Below, one piece after another: positions 10,097 through 17,613 of a DNA stretch of 64,000 bases (the stretch's first letter is position 1; each line of letters begins with the position of its first letter). The DNA comes from Pseudomonadota bacterium. GTDB lineage: Bacteria > Pseudomonadota > Gammaproteobacteria > Xanthomonadales > Xanthomonadaceae. Where the stretch lies: the NCBI GenBank assembly GCA_018242445.1, contig JAFEBW010000060.1:1-64000 (forward strand), read 5' to 3'. Under the pieces are notes generated by a model. The model searched no databases and had not been told where the DNA came from. It was given only the letters and a program-made list of their open reading frames with translations. A program made the translations under genes and the position numbers.

Positions 10097-10324
10097 TCAT
10101 CTCGCAAGAAATGCTCTCACCGCTTCCGCATCGAAGGGCCAGCCCAACTCGACGCCGCGATCGGCGTCGCGCAGCACCGGCACGCGCGCGCCGTAGCGCG
10201 CTTCCAATTCCGCATCGCCGTCGATCCACACGCTCTCGAACTCCGGCGTCCGTGCGCTGGCAAGCACATCCAGCGCGGCATCGCACAATGGGCAGTCGTC
10301 GCGCTGGTACAGCAGGTATCGCAT
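10097..10324 (-). CDS. Glutaredoxin-like thioredoxin-fold protein
   Basis: 75-residue protein starting MRYLLYQRDDCPLCDAALDVL with a CxxC active site (CPLC) at about residues 11-14 and the cis-proline loop ARVPVLRDAD. This is the small glutaredoxin-like (DUF836) family, predicted to be a thiol-disulfide oxidoreductase; the substrate is unknown. An ATG four codons upstream (10336) is also possible. Alone on the minus strand, divergent from sdaA. Confidence 0.85.
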   Translation of the reverse strand: MRYLLYQRDDCPLCDAALDVLASARTPEFESVWIDGDAELEARYGARVPVLRDADRGVELGWPFDAEAVRAFLAR

Positions 10325-10337
10325 GGTTGCTTCCACG

Positions 10338-10366
10338 ATGGCGCGTGCGCACGGTCGGCATAGAAT
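10338..10366 (+). promoter_or_regulatory. Possible sdaA promoter
   Basis: TAGAAT at 10361-10366 matches a sigma-70 -10 box; the -35 region at 17 bp spacing (around 10338-10343) is poor, as is common in xanthomonads. Transcription would pass through the palindromic repeat at 10435-10478, which would then form part of the sdaA leader. Confidence 0.35.
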
Positions 10367-10434
10367 AGCGGCGTTGACGCTTCAAGATTCGCAATGACGA
10401 TCGGAATCGGCATTGCGGCAATCAATGGGGTCTG

Positions 10435-10478
10435 CCCTCATCCGGCGCTGCGCGCCACCTTCTCCCGGAGGGAGAAGG
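10435..10478. repeat. Palindromic repeat in the sdaA leader
   Basis: Two hairpin arms in series: CCGGCGCTGCGCGCCACC and CCTTCTCCCGGAGGGAGAAGG. Same family as the copies at 14437-14479, 14533-14579, 49121-49170 and, reversed, 51265-51310. It ends about 20 bases before the sdaA start codon, and the sdaA frame is open back through it, showing that this element can be read without a stop. Confidence 0.9.
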
Positions 10479-10498
10479 CAAACCATTCCGGAGCCATC

Positions 10499-11896
<1,398 letters not shown>

Positions 11897-11906
11897 ATGG
11901 CGCGAT

Positions 11907-11935
11907 TTGCCACGCTCGTCATATATGACTAGAAT
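11907..11935 (+). promoter_or_regulatory. Promoter with embedded palindromic operator for the toxin-antitoxin pair
   Basis: TTGCCA (11907-11912) and TAGAAT (11930-11935) are separated by exactly 17 bp. A perfect 12-bp palindrome GTCATATATGAC (11918-11929) fills the spacer next to the -10. This is the classic place for an autoregulatory operator bound by an antitoxin or toxin-antitoxin complex. It is 30 bp before the antitoxin ATG. Confidence 0.75.
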
Positions 11936-11964
11936 TCAAGTCAGATTTTGATGGGAGGCCCACC

Positions 11965-12222
11965 TTGAAAACCTGGCAAGTACAGGAAGCCAAGGCCCGC
12001 TTCAGCGAACTGCTGCGCGCCAGCACCGAGGAAGGCCCGCAACTGGTGAGCCATCACGGCAAACCGGCCGCGGTGGTGGTGCCGGTGGCGCAATGGCAGC
12101 GCATGCAGCAGGCGTCCGGCCGCAGTGCGAAGGAATGGCTGCTGGCCCCGGAAGCACGCGGCAAGCTTCAGATCCCGGCGCGCGGCTCCCTGACCAGCCG
12201 CAAGCCGCCGACGTTCGCCTGA
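11965..12222 (+). CDS. Phd/YefM family antitoxin
   Basis: 85-residue antitoxin. The N-terminal half MKTWQVQEAKARFSELLR with SHHGKPAAVVVPVAQW is the Phd/YefM DNA-binding fold; the basic C-terminal tail (RGSLTSRKPPTF) is the part that in this family wraps the toxin. It lies 12 bp before the PIN-domain gene and behind a strong promoter with a palindromic operator, so it probably represses its own operon together with the toxin. Confidence 0.88.
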   Translation: MKTWQVQEAKARFSELLRASTEEGPQLVSHHGKPAAVVVPVAQWQRMQQASGRSAKEWLLAPEARGKLQIPARGSLTSRKPPTFA

Positions 12223-12234
12223 CCTGCGCGGCGC

Positions 12235-12645
12235 ATGTTCCTGCTGGATACCAACGTCGTCTCCGAACTGCGCAGGAACAAGCCGCACGGCGCGGTGCTG
12301 GCGTGGTACCAGCAGGCACCCGAGCACGGCCTGTACCTGTCGGCGGTGACACTCGGCGAGATCCAGAAAGGCATCGAACTCACCCGCGCACTGGACGCTG
12401 CCAAGGCCTCGGAAATCCAGACGTGGCTGGATGGCTTGGCGTGCAACTTCCCGATCCTGCCGGCCGATACCGCGGTGTTCCGGCAATGGGCGCGGCTGAT
12501 GCACGGCCGCTCCGACCACCATCTCGAAGACGCGCTGATAGCGGCCACCGCGCTGGCGCACGGGCTCACCGTCGTCACCCGCAACGTGCGCGACTTCAAG
12601 CCCTTCGGCGTGGCGGTGTTCGACCCGTTCCGGTTCGGGCGCTGA
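12235..12645 (+). CDS. VapC-type PIN-domain toxin
   Basis: 136-residue PIN-domain ribonuclease. The acidic metal-binding residues are in the expected places: Asp in MFLLDTNVVSEL, Glu in TLGEIQKGIEL, and Asp/Glu in DHHLEDALIAATAL, with the final strand VVTRNVRDF. Members cut RNA, often tRNA; the target is unknown here. It follows its antitoxin by 12 bp. The locus sits between sdaA and a lipoprotein gene with no other mobile genes, and the G+C content looks like that of the surroundings, so there is no sign of recent transfer. Confidence 0.9.
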   Translation: MFLLDTNVVSELRRNKPHGAVLAWYQQAPEHGLYLSAVTLGEIQKGIELTRALDAAKASEIQTWLDGLACNFPILPADTAVFRQWARLMHGRSDHHLEDALIAATALAHGLTVVTRNVRDFKPFGVAVFDPFRFGR

Positions 12646-12747
12646 CGATTCAACCCCGCCGCCGATCCGACCATCACGCTTCGACCACCACCCGATGACA
12701 CGCTGTCACGCGACGGCGACCCTCGGCTCAACGACGACTGTCCAACC

Positions 12748-13263
12748 ATGAAACGCATCATCGCCACGACCCTTTGCCTCGCACTCGCCGCCTGCTCGCA
12801 TATCCCGCTGGCCTCGCATATCCCGCTGGTGTCGAAGGCACCGGCGAGCGGCACGGTGGTCGGCGCGGTCGAGTACGACACCGCGCTGACGAAGTTCTCC
12901 ACCGTCGCCGGCACCTATCACCAGGACATGTGCTCCAAGGCCAGCGGCGATGTCGCCGTGCACCTGAGCGACAAGGAGATGAAGAAAATCCTCGCACTGG
13001 CCGACAAGAGCGGGTTCTATTCGTTGCCCGCGGACATGACCCTGAACTGGCCCGACCCACCCGGGCGGCCACCGCATTGCGGGAGTTTCCGCCTGCACAT
13101 CGCCGCCGGGCAGCGCAGCAACGAGGTGCGCTGGGACTGCGGCGCGGATCAATCGAACACGCCACCGGCGCAGGTCGCGCCGCTGGTGTCCCTCATCCAG
13201 CACACCCTGCGCTCGCGCAAGGAGATTCGCGAGCTGCCGTGGTCGAGTTGCCCGGTGCCTTGA
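12748..13263 (+). CDS. Putative lipoprotein with a duplicated N-terminal segment
   Basis: 171-residue protein with a lipoprotein signal (lipobox LAAC, predicted lipidated Cys16). Immediately after the Cys, SHIPLA is repeated as SHIPLV, encoded by an 18-bp direct duplication, which lengthens the linker from the membrane anchor. The rest has no fold I recognise; two Cys pairs (MCSKAS, HCGSF, DCGADQ, SCPVP) suggest disulfides in the periplasm. About 100 bases separate it from vapC and it converges with hom. Function unknown. Confidence 0.7.
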   Translation: MKRIIATTLCLALAACSHIPLASHIPLVSKAPASGTVVGAVEYDTALTKFSTVAGTYHQDMCSKASGDVAVHLSDKEMKKILALADKSGFYSLPADMTLNWPDPPGRPPHCGSFRLHIAAGQRSNEVRWDCGADQSNTPPAQVAPLVSLIQHTLRSRKEIRELPWSSCPVP

Positions 13264-13272
13264 AGCGATGCC

Positions 13273-14895
13273 TCAGCCGCGCGCGATCCGCAGCACGTCG
13301 TCGAGCAAGGCCGCCGCCGTGACCTGCGCGCCAGCGCCGGGGCCCTGGATGACCAGCGGCTGGTTCGGATAGCGATCCGAGCCGATCGCCACGCGGTTGT
13401 CGGTGCCGGCGCCGCCGGCCAGCGGATGATCCGATGGCAATGATTCCAGCCCCACGCGCGCGCGCGCCACGCCGTCGCCGTCGCGCTCCAGCCGGGCGAT
13501 GAAACGCAGTTTCTCGCCGCGCTTGTACGCCTGCGCGTAGCGTTCGCGCAGCGGCGCATCCAGATCCGACAGGCGCGCGTCCACGGCAGCGCGATCGGCA
13601 TCGCGCAGCGACGGCGGCACCAGCGAGTCCACCATGACCGCGTCGGACTCCAACTCGAAACCCGCGGCACGCGCGAGGATCAGCAGCTTGCGGCGGACAT
13701 CCTCGCCGGACAGATCCTCGCGCGGATCGGGCTCGGTGTAACCGACCTCGCGAGCCTGCCGCACCAGGGCGCTGAACGGGCGCATGCCATCGTAATGATT
13801 GAACAGCCACGCCAGCGAACCGGACAGCACGCCGGCGATGGCGTGGATGCGATCGCCGCCGGCACGCAGCTCGCGCAAGGATCGCAGCAAGGGCAGGCCG
13901 GCACCGACCGTGGCCGAATCGCCATAGTGCGCATTGCCCTGTTTGCATGCCGTGCGGATCGCCCGCCAGCGCGCCAGCGAGGCACCCTGCCCGAGCTTGC
14001 AGGCGGTGACGACGTGGATGCCTTGCGCCAGCCAGTGGGCATGCTGATCGGCAACCGCATCGCTGGCGGTGGCGTCGATCAGGATGCGCGGGCCGTGGAT
14101 GCCGAGGGCTTGGGTTGCCGCATAGAAACCTTCCCCATCCGGAAAGGACGCCTGCCAACGGCAGCTTGAACGTTCATTGTGCTCAAACCCATCGCAGCAA
14201 TCATCAGGGATCCCCGCCCCCGCCTGCGGGGGAGGGACAGGGTGGGGGGAGATGCCATCAGGGGCTCGGGTCGTTGGCTGTGAGCATTCACCCCCATCCC
14301 AACCTTCCCCCGCAAGCGGGGGAAGGGGTTCAACCCCGGAATTCCGGAAGCGTGGTTGTTGTACAGAATGCCGCGAAGCGCCGGGCGGGGGAGCGCACTT
14401 ATCGGCATCGAGAAGTTTCGCCAACTGCCGCTCCCTTCCCTCATCCGCCCTGCGGGCACCTTCTCCCGGAGGGAGAAGGATGGGCATGTCAGCCACATCA
14501 TGGGCTTGAAATTTCTCGATCTTGGACGCCCTTCCCTCATCCGCCGCTGTGCGGCACCTACTCCCGGATGGAGAAGGGAGAAAGCAAGTCGTCGAATTGG
14601 CCACATGCACCAGTTGCAGGCGCTGGGTGAGCGGCGAGCCGGCCAGGCCCTGCAAGCGCTGCAACAGGGCCGTGCCGACCGTGCCCACGCCGAGCAGGGC
14701 GATGCGGACAGGAGCACGGGATGGCGCGATGTACGCAAATGCGGCGGCATCGGCGCTGGGTGCATCGACATCGGGCGCATGGGAGGCATTGATCCCATCA
14801 CCCCGTGCCTGCGCCGATGTTCGCGCCGGCGCATCCGCCACGACGCCCGCGGCGGCCACGCACCCGCCTAGCTCCACCACGGCCGCGGTCAACAC
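13273..14895 (-). CDS. hom: Homoserine dehydrogenase with large in-frame repeat insertion
   Basis: NAD(P)-dependent homoserine dehydrogenase, reducing aspartate semialdehyde to homoserine. Seen: Rossmann loop ALLGVGTVGTALL at about 67-79, then after an insert ILIDATASDAVADQHAHWL, VVTACKLGQG near 295-304, IAGVLSGSLAWLFNHYDGM near 353-371 and YTEPDPREDLSGEDVRRK near 386-403, the catalytic core. The protein has 540 residues against roughly 360-400 expected, for two reasons: a GTG start at 14895 gives about 60 extra low-complexity N-terminal residues, and about 145 extra residues (101-245) follow the second Rossmann strand (LQLVHVAN). The insert is made of four palindromic intergenic repeats read through without a stop, and the frame is right again after it. 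Last gene of the metX-metB-hom operon; its start overlaps the metB stop. No ACT or kinase domain is present. Confidence 0.9.
   Translation of the reverse strand: MLTAAVVELGGCVAAAGVVADAPARTSAQARGDGINASHAPDVDAPSADAAAFAYIAPSRAPVRIALLGVGTVGTALLQRLQGLAGSPLTQRLQLVHVANSTTCFLPSPSGSRCRTAADEGRASKIEKFQAHDVADMPILLPPGEGARRADEGRERQLAKLLDADKCAPPPGASRHSVQQPRFRNSGVEPLPPLAGEGWDGGECSQPTTRAPDGISPHPVPPPQAGAGIPDDCCDGFEHNERSSCRWQASFPDGEGFYAATQALGIHGPRILIDATASDAVADQHAHWLAQGIHVVTACKLGQGASLARWRAIRTACKQGNAHYGDSATVGAGLPLLRSLRELRAGGDRIHAIAGVLSGSLAWLFNHYDGMRPFSALVRQAREVGYTEPDPREDLSGEDVRRKLLILARAAGFELESDAVMVDSLVPPSLRDADRAAVDARLSDLDAPLRERYAQAYKRGEKLRFIARLERDGDGVARARVGLESLPSDHPLAGGAGTDNRVAIGSDRYPNQPLVIQGPGAGAQVTAAALLDDVLRIARG
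14161..14595. repeat. Cluster of four palindromic repeats inserted in hom
   Basis: About 435 bp holding four hairpin elements: CCCCCGCCTGCGGGGG (14213-14236), CCTTCCCCCGCAAGCGGGGG with its full arm (14303-14326), a two-hairpin CCCTCATCCGCCCTGCGGG element (14437-14479) and a diverged copy of it (14533-14579). All match repeats that elsewhere in the window are intergenic. The block is open in the hom frame throughout. Edges were placed from protein conservation and are accurate to perhaps ten codons. Confidence 0.88.
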
Positions 14896-16190
14896 GACAC
14901 CCGCTCGCAGGCAGGGCTCGCCGCTGGCGAACTCGATGTTGGCGCCCGCGTCGCTGGCGCAGCCGTAGCTTGTGCAGCCGTTGCTGGCTCATTCGTCGTG
15001 GGTGCGATCCTCGTCGATGCCGCCACCGCCGCCTGCGCCCGCGCGAGTGCTGCCTCGATGTCGGCGCTGAGGTCGTCGATGTGCTCGATGCCCACCGACA
15101 GCCGCAGCAGGCCATCGGCGATGCCGGCCACCGCGCGTGCCTGCGCGGACATCGCCGCATGCGTCATCGTCGCCGGGTGCGCGATCAGGCTCTCCACGCC
15201 GCCCAGCGACTCGGCCAGGGTGAAGTGCTGCAAGCCATCGAGGAAGGCGCGTACCGCCGGCACGCCGCCTTGCAGTTCCACGCTCAGCATCGCGCCGTAA
15301 CCGTATTGCTGGCGGGTGGCCAGCGCATGCCCGGGGTGCGTCAGCAGGCCCGGATAATGCACCGCCGCGACCGCCGGATGCGCCGCCAGCACATCGGCGA
15401 GCGCGGTGGCGTTTTCCTGATGCACGCGCAGGCGCGCATCCAGCGTGCGCAGCCCGCGCAGGGTGAGGAAGCTGTCGAACGGGCTGCCGGTCAGCCCCAG
15501 CGCATTGGCCCACCACGTCAGCGTGCTCGCCAGTTCCGCATCGCGGGCGAGCACCGCGCCGCCGACCACGTCGGAATGGCCGTTGATGTATTTCGTGGTC
15601 GAATGCAGGACGAGGTCGGCACCCAGTTCCAGCGGGCGTTGCAAGGCCGGCGACAGGAAGGTGTTGTCGGCCAGCACCAGCGCGCCGGCGGCATGCGCTG
15701 CCTGTGCCACCGCGCGGATGTCGGTGATGCGCAGCAGCGGGTTGCTCGGGGTTTCGATCCACAGCAGTTTCGTCGGTTCGCGCAAGGCGTGTTCCAGCGC
15801 AAGCGGATCGGTGAGATCGACGGTGACGAGTTCGAAATGCTGCTTGCGCGCCAGCGCATCGAACAACCGCCAGCAGCCGCCGTAGCAGTCGTGCGGGACG
15901 ATCACGCGGTCGCCCGGCGACAACAGGGCGTTGAGCACCAGCGTGCAGGCGCCCATGCCGGTCGCGGTGACGACGGCGCCGGCGCCGCCTTCGAGTTCGG
16001 CCAGCGCCTGCGCGAGCAGGTCGCGGGTGGGGTTGCCGCTGCGGGTGTAGTCGTAGCGGCGCTTGCGCTCGAAACCCTCGAAGCTGAAGTTGCTGGAGAG
16101 CACGATCGGCGGCGTGACCGCGCCGTAGGCGCTGTCGGTGTCGATGCCGCTGCGCACGGCCAGGGTGGCGGCACAGGGGCGGGCGCTCAT
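14889..16190 (-). CDS. metB: Cystathionine gamma-synthase / PLP-dependent Cys-Met enzyme
   Basis: 433-residue PLP enzyme of the Cys/Met metabolism family, expected to condense O-acylhomoserine with cysteine (or sulfide). Seen: YDYTRSGNPTRDLL, the PLP-phosphate and stacking region GAGAVVTATGMGACTLV, DNTFLSPALQRPLELGADLV, and the Schiff-base lysine in HSTTKYINGHSDVVGG. The enzyme core ends near residue 385; about 45 Ala/Thr/Pro-rich residues follow that are not part of the family. The start overlaps the metX stop (ATGA) and the stop falls just inside hom, so all three genes are tightly coupled. MetB versus sulfhydrylase (MetZ) cannot be separated from sequence reading alone. Confidence 0.92.
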   Translation of the reverse strand: MSARPCAATLAVRSGIDTDSAYGAVTPPIVLSSNFSFEGFERKRRYDYTRSGNPTRDLLAQALAELEGGAGAVVTATGMGACTLVLNALLSPGDRVIVPHDCYGGCWRLFDALARKQHFELVTVDLTDPLALEHALREPTKLLWIETPSNPLLRITDIRAVAQAAHAAGALVLADNTFLSPALQRPLELGADLVLHSTTKYINGHSDVVGGAVLARDAELASTLTWWANALGLTGSPFDSFLTLRGLRTLDARLRVHQENATALADVLAAHPAVAAVHYPGLLTHPGHALATRQQYGYGAMLSVELQGGVPAVRAFLDGLQHFTLAESLGGVESLIAHPATMTHAAMSAQARAVAGIADGLLRLSVGIEHIDDLSADIEAALARAQAAVAASTRIAPTTNEPATAAQATAAPATRAPTSSSPAASPACERVSC

Positions 16191-17242
16191 GCCGCACCTC
16201 CACCGATGCCGGCGCAGGCATCGCGCAGGATCACGTCGAAGGCCGCATGCTCCTTGAGGAAGGCGTCGTGCCCGTACACCGAACGCAACACCTGCACCCG
16301 TGCCGGCGCGCGCACCGCTTCGGCGAGCGCGTACAAGTCTTCCGGCGGGGCCAGCCGATCGCCCTCGACGCCCACCAGCGCGAGCGGCGTGGCGATCGCA
16401 TCCGGATCCACGCGGTGCAGGTCGATGGATTCGGACAACCGCAGGAACGCGGTCGGCGACCAGCGCTGCGCGTAGCGTGCGCCTTGCACGGCGAGGTAAT
16501 CCTCGGCGGCGCAACGCGCACGCGCGCCTTCGAGCACCGCCGGCGCGTCGAAGCGCTGGGCGAATTCCTCGGGTGTGCGATAGGTCAGCATGGCCAGTTG
16601 GCGGGCGATGGACACCCCGAGTTCATCGGCGCACTGCAACTGCCCCAGCGCGACCACCTGCCGTTGCAAGGCGCGCAGGGCGCTCGCATAAGGGTGCGGG
16701 CGATGCGCGCCGGCGATCGCCACGACGCGGCGCACGCGCTGCGGGTGGCGGGCGGCGAACTGCAAGCCGACCTGCGCGCCATACGAGCAACCAATGAAAG
16801 CTTCGATGCAATCGATACCCAGATGCTCGAGCACCGCGGCGATGGCGTCGGCCTGGTCGGCGGTGTCCAGCGGTACGTCGAGGTTCCCGTCACCGCCGAG
16901 CCAGTCGATCGAGACGATCTGCACGCGGCACGGATCCAGCGCGCGGCCCTCGCCCACCTGCGCCTGCCACCAGCCGGACGGCTCGCCGGGCAGGATGCCG
17001 GCCACGCGGCGATCGGCGGAGATGCCGCCGGCCACCACCAGCACCGGCAAGTGGCGGTCGCCCAGACGCTGCCATGCCACATCGACCACGCGCGCGCCGG
17101 CATGCCGCAGGCGCATGCAACGGGTCAGCTCGCCACGTTCGGCAGCCAGCGGCAGGGCGTCGTCGTACGGGACATCGGCCACGGCGCCCGCAACGGGCGC
17201 CACGCAGGCATCGGGATAAGCGAGGGTCGAGGCGAAACTCAT
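16187..17242 (-). CDS. metX: Homoserine O-acyltransferase
   Basis: 351-residue alpha/beta-hydrolase-fold homoserine O-acyltransferase (MetX), the first committed step of methionine synthesis. Seen: nucleophile elbow GCSYGAQVGLQFA with the catalytic Ser near 143, a preceding VSIDWLGGDGN oxyanion region, the catalytic Asp in ALVGVEGDRLAPPEDL and the His in SVYGHDAFLKEH. In this bacterial group the MetX enzyme is reported to use succinyl-CoA, but the acyl donor cannot be read with certainty here. The ATG at 17242 has an AGGAG seven bases upstream, itself inside a hairpin downstream of a SAM-I riboswitch. First gene of the metX-metB-hom operon. Confidence 0.93.
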   Translation of the reverse strand: MSFASTLAYPDACVAPVAGAVADVPYDDALPLAAERGELTRCMRLRHAGARVVDVAWQRLGDRHLPVLVVAGGISADRRVAGILPGEPSGWWQAQVGEGRALDPCRVQIVSIDWLGGDGNLDVPLDTADQADAIAAVLEHLGIDCIEAFIGCSYGAQVGLQFAARHPQRVRRVVAIAGAHRPHPYASALRALQRQVVALGQLQCADELGVSIARQLAMLTYRTPEEFAQRFDAPAVLEGARARCAAEDYLAVQGARYAQRWSPTAFLRLSESIDLHRVDPDAIATPLALVGVEGDRLAPPEDLYALAEAVRAPARVQVLRSVYGHDAFLKEHAAFDVILRDACAGIGGGAA

Positions 17243-17246
17243 GGCG

Positions 17247-17278
17247 GGTCTCCTGGGGTTGGACAACCCGGCGAGACC
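17247..17278 (-). promoter_or_regulatory. Ribosome-binding-site sequestering hairpin of metX
   Basis: On the minus strand GGTCTC (17273-17278) can pair with GAGACC (17247-17252), enclosing a smaller hairpin GGGTT/AACCC (17265-17269 with 17256-17260). The Shine-Dalgarno AGGAG (17250-17254) overlaps the GAGACC arm. The same hexamer GAGACC is also present in the SAM aptamer (17426-17431, junction J1/2 and P2), so it could compete for GGTCTC: aptamer closed, ribosome site hidden; aptamer open, ribosome site free. Inferred from sequence pairing only. Confidence 0.6.
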
Positions 17279-17326
17279 TGCGGCGGACGGAAAGCGATGC
17301 CGCCCTCGCGCGCATCGCGAAGACGA

Positions 17327-17437
17327 CCCATCTTCCGGTGGACGCGAACGTCCCCGCAGGATTTGGCACCGCCCGACGCTTGCGCGTCGCGGTTGCCCCG
17401 GCTTCCAAGGGCCTGTCCCTCAGCCGGTCTCGATGGG
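17327..17437 (-). promoter_or_regulatory. SAM-I (S-box) riboswitch aptamer
   Basis: The minus strand holds the S-box core in order: CCCATC (P1 5' arm, 17432-17437), GAGA, P2 arm CCGGCT, GAGGGACAGGCCC, P2 return AGCCGG with GGCAACC, a variable stem GCGACGC/GCGTCGG, GGTGCCAAATCC, then a GGACG/CGTCC stem and the P1 3' arm GATGGG (17327-17332). These match the consensus used by SAM-I riboswitches to bind S-adenosylmethionine. It lies 85 bases upstream of the metX start codon. SAM-I riboswitches are mainly Firmicute elements but are described in Xanthomonas in front of the met operon (my recollection). Confidence 0.9.
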
Positions 17438-17477
17438 ATTGCGGGGAGGAGCTTGCCGGAGCGGATCACGCTTGTCA

Positions 17478-17503
17478 ATCGCTTTATCCGCATGAAGCGA
17501 TAT
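17478..17503 (-). promoter_or_regulatory. Candidate methionine-regulon operator upstream of metX
   Basis: A 26-bp sequence with ATCGCTT/AAGCGAT inverted arms (17478-17484, 17495-17501). Read on the minus strand it matches 20 of 26 positions of the sequence at 46830-46855 upstream of the ArsR-methyltransferase gene, sharing the core ATATC-N10-GATAAAG. It lies about 40 bases upstream of the riboswitch aptamer, in the expected promoter region of the met operon. No clear -35/-10 pair is visible around it. The other 110 bases up to the divergent gene at 17614 show nothing. Confidence 0.55.
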
Positions 17504-17613
17504 ATATGCCGAATCGTCATGAGGGCGCGTCCGGGCTGCCGTCGATGACCGGAAGGCGTATTGCATGAACGCGCGCGGGCGCTAGACTGGCCCCGACCGC
17601 CGGGGAGACGTCG

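Noticed and set aside
13273..14895. hom as a pseudogene
   Set aside because: No stop or frameshift in 540 codons and all catalytic blocks are intact, in operon with intact metX and metB.
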